The notes below the pieces were generated by a model that did no database searches, was not told where the DNA came from, and was given only the letters and a program-made list of their open reading frames with translations. 64,000 nucleotides of DNA from Thermoflexus sp042408815. Its GTDB lineage: Bacteria; Chloroflexota; Anaerolineae; Thermoflexales; Thermoflexaceae. The position numbers were made by a program, and so were the translations under genes. The stretch lies in NCBI RefSeq assembly GCF_042408815.1, contig NZ_JBHOQR010000027.1, positions 59,319 to 123,318 on the forward strand. The letters are read 5' to 3'. This document shows positions 1-8,604 of this stretch, in pieces. Positions within the stretch are counted from its first letter, which is position 1, and every line of letters starts with the position of its first letter.

Positions 1-2
1 TC

Positions 3-1379
3 TCACAAGGAGCAAGCCAGACAGGCTCGCAGGGCCTGGAGCTGCGCCTCGACAGCGGAGCGAGCGGTGCCGCCGGGGGCGGCTCGACGCTCCACGGCAG
101 CCTCGACATCCAGAGCGGCGTAGACATCCGCATCGAAAGCGGAATGATATCGGCGCATGAGCTCCAGGGGAAAGGCGGAAAGCGGTTTCCCCTGCCGAAG
201 GGATTCCCCGACCAGCTCGCTGATCACCCGGTGCGCCTCCCGGAACGGAACCCCTTTGCGCACCAGATAATCGGCCAGCTCGGTGGCCAGCATCGCCTCC
301 TCCAGGGCTTCCCGCATCCGCTCCGGCCGCGGCCGCATGGTCCGCACCAGGCCGGAGAGCACAGCAAGCAGGACCTCCAGCGTATCCACGGCCTCGAAGA
401 CCGGCTCTTTATCTTCCTGCAGATCCTTGTTGTAACCGGAAGGGAGGCCCTTTAGCACCGCGAGGAACCCGATCAGACAGCCCATGAGACGCCCTGCTTT
501 CGCCCGGGCCAACTCCAGGGCATCGGGGTTGCGCTTCTGCGGCATCAGGCTGGATCCCGTTGTGTAAGCTGGATCCAGCGCCACGAACCCGAACTCCGCG
601 CTGGTAAAAAGAATGAGATCCTCCGCCAGCCGACTCAGATGGACGCCGATCATGGCGGCAATGAAAAGGAACTCGGCGACGAAATCCCGATCGGAAACGG
701 CATCCAGGCTGTTCGGGGAAAGGGACCGGAAGCCCAGCTCCCGGGCCAGGGCCTCCCGGTCGATCGGGAAAGGCGTCCCGGAGAGGGCGCCGCTGCCCAA
801 CGGGAGAGTCGCCAGACGGGGATAGGCGTCTCGCAGTCGCGCCCGGTCACGCTCCAAAGCCCACGCATGGGCCAAGCACCAGTGGGCGTACCGGATAGGC
901 TGGGCCCGCTGAAGATGAGTATAGCCCGGCATGATCAGGTCCAGATGGGCTTCGGCCTGCGCCGCCAGGGCCTCCTCCAGCTCCCGCAACCCCTGATCCA
1001 GCCGGGGCCAGACCTCCATCAGGAACAGACGCAGGTCGGTGACCACCTGGTCATTGCGGCTGCGCCCCGTGTGGAGCTTGCCGGCGATCGGACCGATGTG
1101 CTCGGTCAGCCGGCGTTCGATAGCGGTGTGGATATCCTCGTCGGTGGGCTGGAAAACGAAGTCGCCCGCATCCAGCTCGGCCTGCACCGCCTTCAGGCCG
1201 GCGATGATCCTATCGCACTCCTCGGGCGTGAGCAGGCCTGCCCGGGCCAGGACGCGAGCCCAAGCGATTGAGCCGCGGATGTCATAGGGGTAAAGACGGC
1301 GATCGAAGGGGAGCGACGCATTCAACCGCTCGAACGCAGGATCCAGCAATGGGCCTTCACGGGTTCCCCACAAACGCAT
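3..1379 (-). CDS. argH: Argininosuccinate lyase
   Basis: Cleaves argininosuccinate to arginine and fumarate, the last step of arginine synthesis, in the cytoplasm. The protein is 458 residues, normal for the family. It carries the fumarase/aspartase-superfamily signature GSSLMPQKRNPD with the catalytic-loop serine, and HTGRSRNDQV near residue 110. The stop codon lies at the window edge (3-5), so the gene is complete. The start is the ATG at 1379, eight bases after an AGGAGG; the GTG at 1388 overlaps that Shine-Dalgarno and is unlikely to be used. It lies about 41 kb from the argC-B-D-G operon, on the same strand, so it must be expressed separately. Identity is secure. Confidence 0.97.
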   Translation of the reverse strand: MRLWGTREGPLLDPAFERLNASLPFDRRLYPYDIRGSIAWARVLARAGLLTPEECDRIIAGLKAVQAELDAGDFVFQPTDEDIHTAIERRLTEHIGPIAGKLHTGRSRNDQVVTDLRLFLMEVWPRLDQGLRELEEALAAQAEAHLDLIMPGYTHLQRAQPIRYAHWCLAHAWALERDRARLRDAYPRLATLPLGSGALSGTPFPIDREALARELGFRSLSPNSLDAVSDRDFVAEFLFIAAMIGVHLSRLAEDLILFTSAEFGFVALDPAYTTGSSLMPQKRNPDALELARAKAGRLMGCLIGFLAVLKGLPSGYNKDLQEDKEPVFEAVDTLEVLLAVLSGLVRTMRPRPERMREALEEAMLATELADYLVRKGVPFREAHRVISELVGESLRQGKPLSAFPLELMRRYHSAFDADVYAALDVEAAVERRAAPGGTARSAVEAQLQALRACLACSL

Positions 1380-1496
1380 CCCGGTCACCTCCTTTCGGAA
1401 TCCGGCGCCTCCAACCCATCGCTCTGTTCGCGAACACCTGATGGGCTCTCCGCTTCGCCCCCTGCCTGCTCCAACAACAGGGCCAACCGGATCCTA

Positions 1497-1788
1497 AACA
1501 AGGCATTAACCTTTGGGTGATCACGACCTGGCCAGCCCAGAAGAGGGCTGAGAGCAGCCCGAGCCCTGTGGCGATCGCCTGTTCCGGGCCGCCTGCCATG
1601 GGCGGGCCCATGAAGGTCAGGACATGGAACTCTCTTCGATCCCGATGAGGGATACCGGGCCCTCCGGATAACCGATCTCCACGAGGACTCCCCAGACCCG
1701 GGGAAGCTCCGGCCCAGGCGTGAGGCCCAGCTCGGAAGGTTCCAGTGTAAATAGCTGGGATCGGAGATCCCAGAGTGGATGCGATCCG
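1497..1788 (-). pseudogene. Decayed ORF upstream of argH, family not named
   Basis: The 680 bases between argH and the malic enzyme hold no intact gene. On the minus strand one frame reads as protein-like sequence, including the stretches LFTLEPSELGLTPGPELP and VWGVLVEIGYPEGPVSLIGI, and stops at 1617. Weaker coding character seems to continue in another frame (MGPPMAGGPEQAIATGLGLL). This looks like the N-terminal half of a small conserved protein broken by a frameshift, but no known family could be assigned. The rest of the gap shows nothing else that can be supported. Confidence 0.35.
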
Positions 1789-2058
1789 GTAGATGTCGTC
1801 CTAGGTTCCCGCCCCCTCTCCATGATCTGACCGCCTGTAACGGTATTGTAACCGAACCGGACATAGATCGGCGGTGGGGAGGGCCTGGAGGGAATTCCCC
1901 TTCCTGTGCCCCTCCGGCCCGAGGGGGCAGGACCTCGAACAAACTTAATCCGGCCGGTCCGGTTTGCCAAAGCCAGGGCTCCTGCTTATGCTAAGCGTTG
2001 GGGCCGGCGGCGGGCGCCATCCATGTGGAGATCCAGCTCTGGAACCCAGGAGGTTTCC

Positions 2059-4365
2059 ATGCTCCGTGAAGACGCGCTGGAATACCATCGCAAGGGCCGT
2101 CCCGGCAAGCTGGAGATTGTCCCCACCAAACCCATGATCACTCAACGAGATCTCTCCCTCGCTTACAGCCCGGGCGTTGCTTACCCGGTCCTGGAGATCG
2201 AGAAGGATCCAGACCTGGCTTATGAATACACGACGAAGGGGAATCTGGTGGCAGTGATCTCCAACGGCACTGCCATCCTCGGACTGGGAGATCGAGGGGC
2301 TCTGGCCTCGAAGCCGGTGATGGAAGGTAAGGCTGTGCTCTTCAAGAAGTTCGCCGACGTGGATGCCATCGACATCGAGGTGAACACGCGGGATCCGGAT
2401 GAGTTGATCCGGGTGGTGCAGGCCATCGCCCCCACCTTCGGGGGCATCAACCTGGAGGACATCAAGGCGCCGGAATGTTTCTACATTGAGGAAACCCTGC
2501 GCGCCACCCTAGACATCCCGGTATTTCACGACGATCAGCACGGGACGGCGGTGATCTCCACGGCGGCCTTGCTCAATGCCCTAGAGCTGGTGGGCAAGCG
2601 CATCGACGAGATCAAGGTGGTGATCAACGGGGCAGGGGCCTCTGGCATTGCCTGCGCCGAGCTCTGGGTGAAGCTGGGGGTACGCAAAGAGAACCTCATT
2701 ATGCTGGACACGAGGGGGGTGATCTACAAGGGGAGGAAGGAGGGAATGAACCCCTATAAAGAGCGCTTCGCTGCGGAGACCGATGCCCGGACCCTGGCAG
2801 AAGCTATCCGCGGCGCCGATGTGTTCCTGGGCCTCTCCGCCCCCAATGTGCTCACCCCAGAGATGGTGAAATCGATGGCCGAGCGGCCGATCATCTTCGC
2901 CTTGGCCAACCCGGACCCTGAGATCCGCTACGAGCTGGCCAAGGAGACCCGCCCCGACGCCATCGTGGCCACCGGCCGCAGCGATTACCCCAACCAGGTG
3001 AATAACGTCCTCGGCTTCCCCTTCATCTTCCGCGGGGCCCTGGATGTGCGGGCGCGGGCGATCAACGAGGAGATGAAGCTGGCCGCGGCGAGGGCCCTGG
3101 CCGCCCTGGCACGCGAAGATGTGCCGGATAGTGTGCTGAAGGCTTACGGGCTGGAGACGCTGCGCTTCGGGCCGGATTACATCATCCCCAAACCGCTGGA
3201 TCCCCGGGTGATGCTCTGGGAGGCGCCGGCGGTGGCCCAGGCGGCGATGGAAACAGGGGTGGCCCGCATCCACATCGATATCGAGGAATACCGGGAGCGG
3301 CTGGCGGCCCGCTTGGGCAAGGGCACCCAGGTGATGCGTTTCATCATCAATAAGGCGAAAGCCGCCCCCAAGCGCATCGCCTTCGGAGAGGGCGAGGAGC
3401 TCAAGATCCTCCGCGCCGCCGCCCTGGTCCAGGAAGAAGGAATCGGCCGACCCATCCTCATCGGACGCCCGGAGGTCGTCCGCCAGCGCATCGAGGAGCT
3501 CGGCCTGCGCTGCCAGCCGGAGATCGTCTACCCCCCGGAGTTCCCACGGCTGGAGGAATACGCCCAGCGCCTCTTCGAGAAGCGCCAGCGCAAAGGCGTC
3601 ACCCTCCCGCTGGCCCGCACCTTGCTGCTGGAGCCCAACTACTTCGGGCCCATGATGGTGGAAATGGGAGACGCCGATGCTTTCATCTCAGGCCTTACCT
3701 ATGATTATCCCTCGGTGATCCGCCCCGCCCTTCAGGTGGTGGGGGTCCGGGAGGGCGTTCGCAAGGTCGCCGGGCTTTACATCATGATCGTGAAGGAGAA
3801 GGTCTACTTCTTCACCGATGCCACAGTGAACATCGAGCCCACGGCGGAGGACCTGGCCGAGATCGCCATCATGGCCGCGGACTTCGCCCGGCGTTTCGAT
3901 ATCGAGCCGCGGGTGGCCATGCTCTCCTTCTCCAACTTCGGCAGCACCCGCCATCCCCTCTCGGAGAAAGTGCGCCTGGCGGTGGAGATCGTGCGGCAAC
4001 GACGTCCAGACATCTTGGTCGATGGAGAGATGCAGGCAGACACCGCGGTGGTGCCGGAGATCATTGAGGAACGTTACCCCTTCAGCCGAGTGAAGGACGC
4101 CAACATCCTGGTCTTCCCGGATCTGGAAGCGGCGAACGTCTCGTATAAGCTGTTGCAACGCTTGGGGAACGCCCAGGCCATCGGGCCGATCCTGCTGGGG
4201 ATGGGCAAGCCGGTCCATGTCCTTCAAACGGGTGATGAGGTCCAGGATATCCTGTTCATCGCCGCGATTGCTGCCTTGGATGCTCAGGAGCGCGGCCAGG
4301 CCCGGGCTCCCACCCTCGCCTCGAGTCAGGGCATCGGAGCCGCTCCAGAGGGACGATTGCTTTAA
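2059..4365 (+). CDS. maeB: NADP-type malic enzyme fused to phosphotransacetylase-like domain
   Basis: Oxidative decarboxylation of malate to pyruvate. The protein is 768 residues, the usual length of the two-domain MaeB type. Residues 1-420 are the malic enzyme, with SLAYSPGVAYP near the N-terminus, the metal-binding stretch FHDDQHGTA and the NAD(P) fold VVINGAGASGIACAELW. Residues from about 430 to the end match the phosphotransacetylase domain, which in this enzyme class is regulatory (acetyl-CoA sensing) rather than catalytic; that role is known for the family and not shown here. The start is ATG 2059 behind CCAGGAGGTTTCC; an open frame reaching back to 1906 lacks a Shine-Dalgarno. Confidence 0.95.
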   Translation: MLREDALEYHRKGRPGKLEIVPTKPMITQRDLSLAYSPGVAYPVLEIEKDPDLAYEYTTKGNLVAVISNGTAILGLGDRGALASKPVMEGKAVLFKKFADVDAIDIEVNTRDPDELIRVVQAIAPTFGGINLEDIKAPECFYIEETLRATLDIPVFHDDQHGTAVISTAALLNALELVGKRIDEIKVVINGAGASGIACAELWVKLGVRKENLIMLDTRGVIYKGRKEGMNPYKERFAAETDARTLAEAIRGADVFLGLSAPNVLTPEMVKSMAERPIIFALANPDPEIRYELAKETRPDAIVATGRSDYPNQVNNVLGFPFIFRGALDVRARAINEEMKLAAARALAALAREDVPDSVLKAYGLETLRFGPDYIIPKPLDPRVMLWEAPAVAQAAMETGVARIHIDIEEYRERLAARLGKGTQVMRFIINKAKAAPKRIAFGEGEELKILRAAALVQEEGIGRPILIGRPEVVRQRIEELGLRCQPEIVYPPEFPRLEEYAQRLFEKRQRKGVTLPLARTLLLEPNYFGPMMVEMGDADAFISGLTYDYPSVIRPALQVVGVREGVRKVAGLYIMIVKEKVYFFTDATVNIEPTAEDLAEIAIMAADFARRFDIEPRVAMLSFSNFGSTRHPLSEKVRLAVEIVRQRRPDILVDGEMQADTAVVPEIIEERYPFSRVKDANILVFPDLEAANVSYKLLQRLGNAQAIGPILLGMGKPVHVLQTGDEVQDILFIAAIAALDAQERGQARAPTLASSQGIGAAPEGRLL

Positions 4366-4427
4366 GGGATGGGAGACCCCCCTTACGGCACCTCCCCATC
4401 TTCGAAGCCTATGGACAGCCGAATGAT

Positions 4428-4455
4428 TTGACAGAGCGGCCAGCTCTGGTAGAAT
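4428..4455 (+). promoter_or_regulatory. Sigma-70-type promoter for tRNA-Leu
   Basis: A perfect -35 TTGACA (4428-4433), a 16-base spacer and a -10 TAGAAT (4450-4455). The expected transcript start, about 4462, lies only about six bases before the mature tRNA 5' end. Confidence 0.75.
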
Positions 4456-4467
4456 TGGAAAAGGACC

Positions 4468-4551
4468 GCCGGGGTGGCGGAACTGGCAGACGCGCCACGT
4501 TCAGGGCGTGGTGGGCCTACGCCCGTGCGGGTTCAAATCCCGCCCCCGGCA
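4468..4551 (+). tRNA. tRNA-Leu (anticodon CAG)
   Basis: A class II tRNA that decodes CUG. The acceptor stem GCCGGGG (4468-4474) pairs with CCCCGGC (4544-4550), with discriminator A at 4551. The anticodon stem CCACG/CGTGG encloses loop TTCAGGG, giving anticodon CAG. A long variable arm (around 4513-4526) fits leucine, and the T arm is GCGGG-TTCAAAT-CCCGC. The 3' CCA is not encoded, so it must be added after transcription. The gene has its own promoter just upstream and a terminator just downstream. Confidence 0.95.
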
Positions 4552-4566
4552 TGGTCGGGCGAACCC

Positions 4567-4610
4567 AGGGCGTGGGGAGGGCATAGAAAGGCCCTCCACG
4601 CCCTTTTTTT
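4567..4610 (+). terminator. Intrinsic terminator of the tRNA-Leu gene
   Basis: The arms AGGGCGTGGGGAGGGC and GGCCCTCCACGCCCT form a strong GC-rich stem around a short A-rich loop, followed by a run of seven T (4604-4610). It starts 15 bases after the tRNA and ends 17 bases before the next start codon. Confidence 0.85.
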
Positions 4611-4627
4611 ATCCGGAGGGGGATCCG

Positions 4628-5002
4628 ATGGAGAGGCGTCCATGGGCGGGCGAGATCAGCCGATGGCTGGTCCGTCTGATTGTGGGGATGGGATTGGCGC
4701 TCCTGGCCCATGTGGCGTGGGGGAACCTGGACCTTTATCGGCAACGGGTGGAGCGAGCCGAGCGCCTGCACCAGGCGATCACCATCGAGCAGATCCGGGC
4801 GACCCGCCTCGCTGAGCAAGCCCGATATGTGCAGAGCGAGGAGTTCGTAGCCCGCTGGGCCCGCATGGAGGCCGGAATGATCCGCCCTCGGGAAACGCCC
4901 TACCGCCTGGAGCGCATCCCTCCCTCTCCCACGCCTTACCCCACGCCCACCCCCACTCCCTCCCCCTGGCAAGCCTGGTGGATGCAGCTCTGGGGTCGAT
5001 GA
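4628..5002 (+). CDS. FtsB/DivIC-like septum formation initiator protein
   Basis: A small (124-residue) bitopic membrane protein of the type that joins the FtsL/FtsQ divisome complex. Residues about 12-32 form one transmembrane helix (VRLIVGMGLALLAHVAW). A coiled coil follows (about 33-65), then the FtsB-like segment YVQSEEFVARWARMEAGMIR, where an Arg and a GM(V/I)RPGE-like turn are typical. The C-terminal tail is a low-complexity Pro/Thr stretch. The start ATG 4628 follows GGAGGGGGATCCG. The assignment rests on architecture and this motif, so FtsB versus DivIC is not resolved. Confidence 0.75.
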   Translation: MERRPWAGEISRWLVRLIVGMGLALLAHVAWGNLDLYRQRVERAERLHQAITIEQIRATRLAEQARYVQSEEFVARWARMEAGMIRPRETPYRLERIPPSPTPYPTPTPTPSPWQAWWMQLWGR

Positions 5003-5175
5003 GAGCCCCTGGATGGCGCGCTTCCCTCACGAATCCCAGCCCTTCTTCATCCCCTCCCGCTCTTCAAACGTCTCCTCGCTTTGCCCAGATCCCAAAGGGG
5101 AGTTCTGATCATCGAACGACCCCGAAGCTCGCTTACAATTAAGCATGGGAAAACCTCTATCTTCAGGGAGGCCCG

Positions 5176-5412
5176 ATGGCGAAAGGAAGCGAGAAGGCAA
5201 AGGATGTCATCCAGGTAGAGGGAACAGTTGTGGAAACGCTGCCCAACGCGATGTTTAAGGTCCGTCTCGATAATGGCCACGAGGTGCTGGCCCATCTCTC
5301 CGGACGGATGCGGATGTATTACATCCGGGTGCTGCTGGGGGACCGCGTCCTGGTGGAGCTTTCCCCTTATGATCTGAGCCGAGGGCGCATCGTGCGCCGG
5401 CTTTCCCGGTGA
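5176..5412 (+). CDS. infA: Translation initiation factor IF-1
   Basis: A 78-residue single OB-fold protein that binds the 30S A site during initiation. The sequence shows the family pattern EGTVVETLPNAMFKVRLDNG and HLSGRMRMYYIRVLLGDRV, and ends in the usual basic RGRIVRRLSR. It stands alone here rather than in a ribosomal protein operon. The start ATG 5176 follows CAGGGAGGCCCG. Confidence 0.96.
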   Translation: MAKGSEKAKDVIQVEGTVVETLPNAMFKVRLDNGHEVLAHLSGRMRMYYIRVLLGDRVLVELSPYDLSRGRIVRRLSR

Positions 5413-5583
5413 TCCGAGGGGCACTGTTAGCTGCCCCCTGAGGGCGGGCATGCCGCTCGGAGGGCGAGATAGCAAAGAAGGGGAAAGCGCCATCCGTTAC
5501 CGCTTGGAACCCGCCGAAATGCAACCGGGCAAAGCAAGACGTTTCCCCTCCACCTTTCTTGCTCTTCCATACGGCAAGGCCCT

Positions 5584-5589
5584 TATAAT
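5584..5589 (+). promoter_or_regulatory. Possible -10 element for spoVS
   Basis: A consensus TATAAT sits in the 319-base gap between infA and spoVS, about 140 bases before spoVS. No good -35 lies at 16-18 bases (TTGCTC at 19 is the nearest), so this is tentative. Nothing else is evident in the gap. Confidence 0.35.
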
Positions 5590-5731
5590 AAAAACGAACC
5601 GGCCGCAACGGCGGGTCTCTCCCTCCGTTGCCCCAGACCGTCGAAGGAGGTGCATCGCATCGCTGAATGGAGGATCATCCATACTGGCCGCGGTTTCTCC
5701 GCCGCATCCCACAGCTCCACGGAGGGAGACC

Positions 5732-5992
5732 ATGGACACCATTAAAGTGGCTGCTAAATCGCGCACCACGGCCGTGGCCGGAGCCATCGCGGGTGTCATC
5801 CGGGAACGTGGACGGGCGGAAGTGCAGGCCATCGGCGCCGGTGCCGTCAATCAGGCGGTCAAGGCCATCTGCATCGCCCGCGCCTACCTGGCCCAGGACG
5901 GCATCGATATCGTCTGTGTCCCCGAGTTCACCGACGTCAAGATCAACGATCAGGAACGGACGGCTATCCGGTTCGTGGTCGAGAAGCGATGA
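5732..5992 (+). CDS. spoVS: Stage V sporulation protein S-like protein
   Basis: An 86-residue protein of the SpoVS family, a small Alba-like fold thought to bind nucleic acid. Family features seen are KVAAKSRTTAVAGAIAGVIR at the N-terminus, the AEVQAIGAGAVNQAVKAI core and the C-terminal ERTAIRFVVEKR. SpoVS occurs widely in non-sporulating thermophiles, so its presence does not imply sporulation. The start ATG 5732 follows GGAGGGAGACC. Its stop codon overlaps the start of the PHP gene (ATGA, 5989-5992), so the two are probably translationally coupled. Confidence 0.93.
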   Translation: MDTIKVAAKSRTTAVAGAIAGVIRERGRAEVQAIGAGAVNQAVKAICIARAYLAQDGIDIVCVPEFTDVKINDQERTAIRFVVEKR

Positions 5993-6813
5993 GTTCCCGC
6001 CTCGACCTCCATGTTCACACCACCGCCTCCGATGGCCGGTGGTCCCCCGCCCGGGTGGTGCATGAGGCCCTTGCGCGCAATCTGCGCTACCTGGCCATCA
6101 CGGACCATGAGACCACCCAGGGGGCTGTGGAGGCGATGGCCCTCGCCCGTGACACGTCTCTGGAGGTGATCCCCGGCGTGGAGATCAGTGTCGGCAGCTC
6201 CGAGGAAGAGATCGACCTGCTGGGTTATTTCGTGGATCCCGCTCACCCGGATCTCCTTCGTTTTCTGAAGGGCATGCAGGCAGAGCGAACGGAACGGATC
6301 CGAGCGATGGCCGAGCGTCTGGCTCAGCTCGGGATGCCCGTCCCTTGGGAACGGGTGCTGGAGCTGGCCACGGGGGACGTGCTGGGACGCTCCCATCTGG
6401 CCCGGGCCATGGTGGAGCAAGGCTATGTGGCCGATGAAGCCGAAGCCTTCCGACGGTGGTTGGGACGAGGCTGTCCCGCCTATATTCCTCGACGGCCGAT
6501 CGATCCCCACGAGGTCCTTGCGGTGATCCGGGCGGCCGGCGGCGTGGCCGCCCTGGCCCATCCCGGGCGCTCCGGGCTTCCCCGAAATCTGGAGAGCTTA
6601 TGGCGGGCAGGCCTGGTCGGGCTGGAGGTCTTCCACCCGGATCACTCCCCGGCCGATGTGGCCCGGTTGATCGCCATCGCCCGGATCTACAATCTGATCC
6701 CCACTGGCGGCAGTGATTTCCACGGCCCCGGCCCGGACGGCCGTATCCTTCTGGGCACGATGCCGGTCCCCGAACATACGGTGGAACGGCTTCGCGAGCG
6801 ATGCCCGCGCTAA
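5989..6813 (+). CDS. PHP-domain phosphoesterase
   Basis: A 274-residue metal-dependent phosphoesterase. PHP metal ligands are visible in order: LHVHTTASDG (residues 7-16), ITDHETT, GVEIS, ALAHPGR and GGSDFHG. The family includes YciV/TrpH-type enzymes that hydrolyse 3',5'-nucleoside bisphosphates or trim RNA 5' ends; the substrate here is not determined. It overlaps spoVS by four bases and probably forms one transcript with it. The first ATG is preferred because of that overlap. Confidence 0.88.
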   Translation: MSSRLDLHVHTTASDGRWSPARVVHEALARNLRYLAITDHETTQGAVEAMALARDTSLEVIPGVEISVGSSEEEIDLLGYFVDPAHPDLLRFLKGMQAERTERIRAMAERLAQLGMPVPWERVLELATGDVLGRSHLARAMVEQGYVADEAEAFRRWLGRGCPAYIPRRPIDPHEVLAVIRAAGGVAALAHPGRSGLPRNLESLWRAGLVGLEVFHPDHSPADVARLIAIARIYNLIPTGGSDFHGPGPDGRILLGTMPVPEHTVERLRERCPR

Positions 6814-6940
6814 GCCCCCGCCTCCCATCCCCTCAACGGATCCCTCGGATTTCGTGCCCGTCGGAAGCACACGGCGAGAAGAGCAGACCACCCAGGGGTT
6901 CAGGCCATCCTCCATCGATCGGAGAAGCGCAGCGCCCGCC

Positions 6941-6969
6941 TTGTTCCTATCCATCTCGGATGGTATAAT
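6941..6969 (+). promoter_or_regulatory. Sigma-70-type promoter for greA
   Basis: -35 TTGTTC (6941-6946), a 17-base spacer and a perfect -10 TATAAT (6964-6969), 65 bases before the greA start. Confidence 0.65.
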
Positions 6970-7034
6970 CCAATACGCCCTGATGAGAGGGCTACAGGTG
7001 GAAATGGGCAACCGCAAGCGAGGAGCAGGAAGAG

Positions 7035-7508
7035 ATGGCCGCCGTTGGACCCACGTATCTGACACCGGAGGGCAAGCGACAGTTGGAGGAAGAGCTGGAA
7101 TACCTGCGCACGATCAAGCGCCGGGAGATCGCTCAACGTCTGCGCTTCGCCATCCAGCAGGGCGATCTCTCGGAGAACGCCGATTACCACGCAGCGAAGG
7201 AGGAACAGGCCTTCATTGAAGGCCGGATTCGTATGCTGGAAGCCATCCTCAACAGCGCCGTCGTGATTGAGCCCCGGCCTTCGGAGGACGGCCGCGTGCG
7301 CATTGGATCGCGCGTCACCATCGCAGAGGACGGCGGCATGCCAGAAGTGTATGTGCTGGTGGGCCCCGCTGAGGCGGATCCCACCCAGGGGAAGATTTCG
7401 TATGAGTCGCCACTGGGTCAGGCGTTGTTGGGCCGGGCGCCGGGAGATGTGGTGACCGTAGAGGCACCGGCCGGCCTCTTCACCTTCCGGATCCTCGCGG
7501 TGGAATGA
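7035..7508 (+). CDS. greA: Transcription elongation factor GreA
   Basis: A 157-residue secondary-channel factor that triggers RNA cleavage in backtracked RNA polymerase. The N-terminal coiled coil carries LTPEGKRQLEEELEYL and the tip motif GDLSENADYHAAKEEQ, whose acidic residues coordinate the catalytic metal. The C-terminal globular domain includes YESPLGQALLGRAPGDVV. The start ATG 7035 follows AGGAGCAGGAAGAG. It is expressed from its own promoter and faces korB convergently. Confidence 0.96.
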   Translation: MAAVGPTYLTPEGKRQLEEELEYLRTIKRREIAQRLRFAIQQGDLSENADYHAAKEEQAFIEGRIRMLEAILNSAVVIEPRPSEDGRVRIGSRVTIAEDGGMPEVYVLVGPAEADPTQGKISYESPLGQALLGRAPGDVVTVEAPAGLFTFRILAVE

Positions 7509-7623
7509 ACGCTTCGGACAACTCGCCTCACGCTTCTCCCCCGCATTTCTAAAACACCTCAGGCCTGGAATTTTCTCTCTCCCCCTCCCCATGGCAACCA
7601 TCCGCCAGCGATCCCAGGAGGGA

Positions 7624-7672
7624 GAAAAATGGGGGCCGGTTCAGCTCCCCAGGATAGCCAGCCCGGCCCCCA
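7624..7672 (-). terminator. Terminator between greA and korB
   Basis: A perfect 10-bp stem, TGGGGGCCGG (7630-7639) with CCGGCCCCCA (7663-7672). Read on the minus strand the stem is followed by ATTTTTCTCC, so it best serves the korAB operon. The plus-strand side has no T run. Confidence 0.65.
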
Positions 7673-7695
7673 AAGCTCATGCCCATTTCTAACTT

Positions 7696-8604
7696 CTAAT
7701 GAAGCTCGTCGAGCAGCGGTGTGAGATCCCGCTGGTAAATCGGCTCGAGATCCGCCAGGGCCTTCCCCCAGTAGGGGAGGCGGGCTGCCAGCTCATCCTC
7801 CAGGGTCGGCCGCTCCACCCGGTAGAAGATCCCAATGGGGATGCGATCCCCGTTCTCATAGGCCTTGAGAAGCGCCTGGGCTTTCTTCTCTATGATCTCT
7901 TTTTCGTCCGTCGGATTGTGAACCACCGGATCGTAGCCCGTCTCCTCCAGCTTGTAGACTCGCGCGTTGTAATACTCCCGCGTGTAGATATTGTTATAAG
8001 TTGGGCAGGGCTGGAGGACATCGATCAGCGCCGTTCCTCGGTGCTGAATGGCGGCTACGATGAGGTCCCGCAGGTGCCGCACGTCATAGGCATAGCCACG
8101 CGCGATGAACGTATAGCCCGCCCCCAGGGCCACAGCGATCGGGTTGAGGGCCTCCATCAGATTGGGCTCAGGCAGGGATTTGGTCTGCACGCCTTTAGGC
8201 AAGGTGGGAGAAGCCTGGCCTTTGGTCAGGCCGTAAACCCCGTTGTTGAAGACGATGTAAGTCAGATCCACATTGCGCCGCCCGGCGGCCAGGAAATACC
8301 CGGCTCCGATCCCATAGCCATCGCCATCGCCTCCCACGGCGATCACCGTCATCTCCGGATTAGCCAACTTGAACCCCGTGGCCACCGGCAGCACACGGCC
8401 GTGGAGGGTGTGAATCCCATAGGTTCCGATGTAATGGGGCGTCTTGCCAGAGCAGCCGATCCCCGAGAGAATCGCCACCTTATGCGGAGGAAGCTGCAAA
8501 GCGGCCAGCGCCTGGTGGATGGCGTTCAGGATCCCGAAATCCCCACAACCAGGGCACCAATCCACCCAAACTTCCGTCTTGTAATCCTTCACCGCATAGG
8601 CCAT
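7696..8604 (-). CDS. korB: 2-oxoacid:ferredoxin oxidoreductase, beta subunit
   Basis: The thiamine-diphosphate-binding subunit (302 residues) of an enzyme that converts a 2-oxoacid plus CoA to acyl-CoA with reduction of ferredoxin. Motifs are WCPGCGDFGILNA near the N-terminus, the ThDP motif GGDGDGYGIGAGYFLA, and VFNNGVYGLTKGQASPT. Substrate (2-oxoglutarate, pyruvate or branched-chain) cannot be told from sequence alone; the gamma/alpha-fused partner fits the 2-oxoglutarate-like subclass. The start overlaps the end of korA by 16 bases, so the pair is coupled. Confidence 0.92.
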   Translation of the reverse strand: MAYAVKDYKTEVWVDWCPGCGDFGILNAIHQALAALQLPPHKVAILSGIGCSGKTPHYIGTYGIHTLHGRVLPVATGFKLANPEMTVIAVGGDGDGYGIGAGYFLAAGRRNVDLTYIVFNNGVYGLTKGQASPTLPKGVQTKSLPEPNLMEALNPIAVALGAGYTFIARGYAYDVRHLRDLIVAAIQHRGTALIDVLQPCPTYNNIYTREYYNARVYKLEETGYDPVVHNPTDEKEIIEKKAQALLKAYENGDRIPIGIFYRVERPTLEDELAARLPYWGKALADLEPIYQRDLTPLLDELH

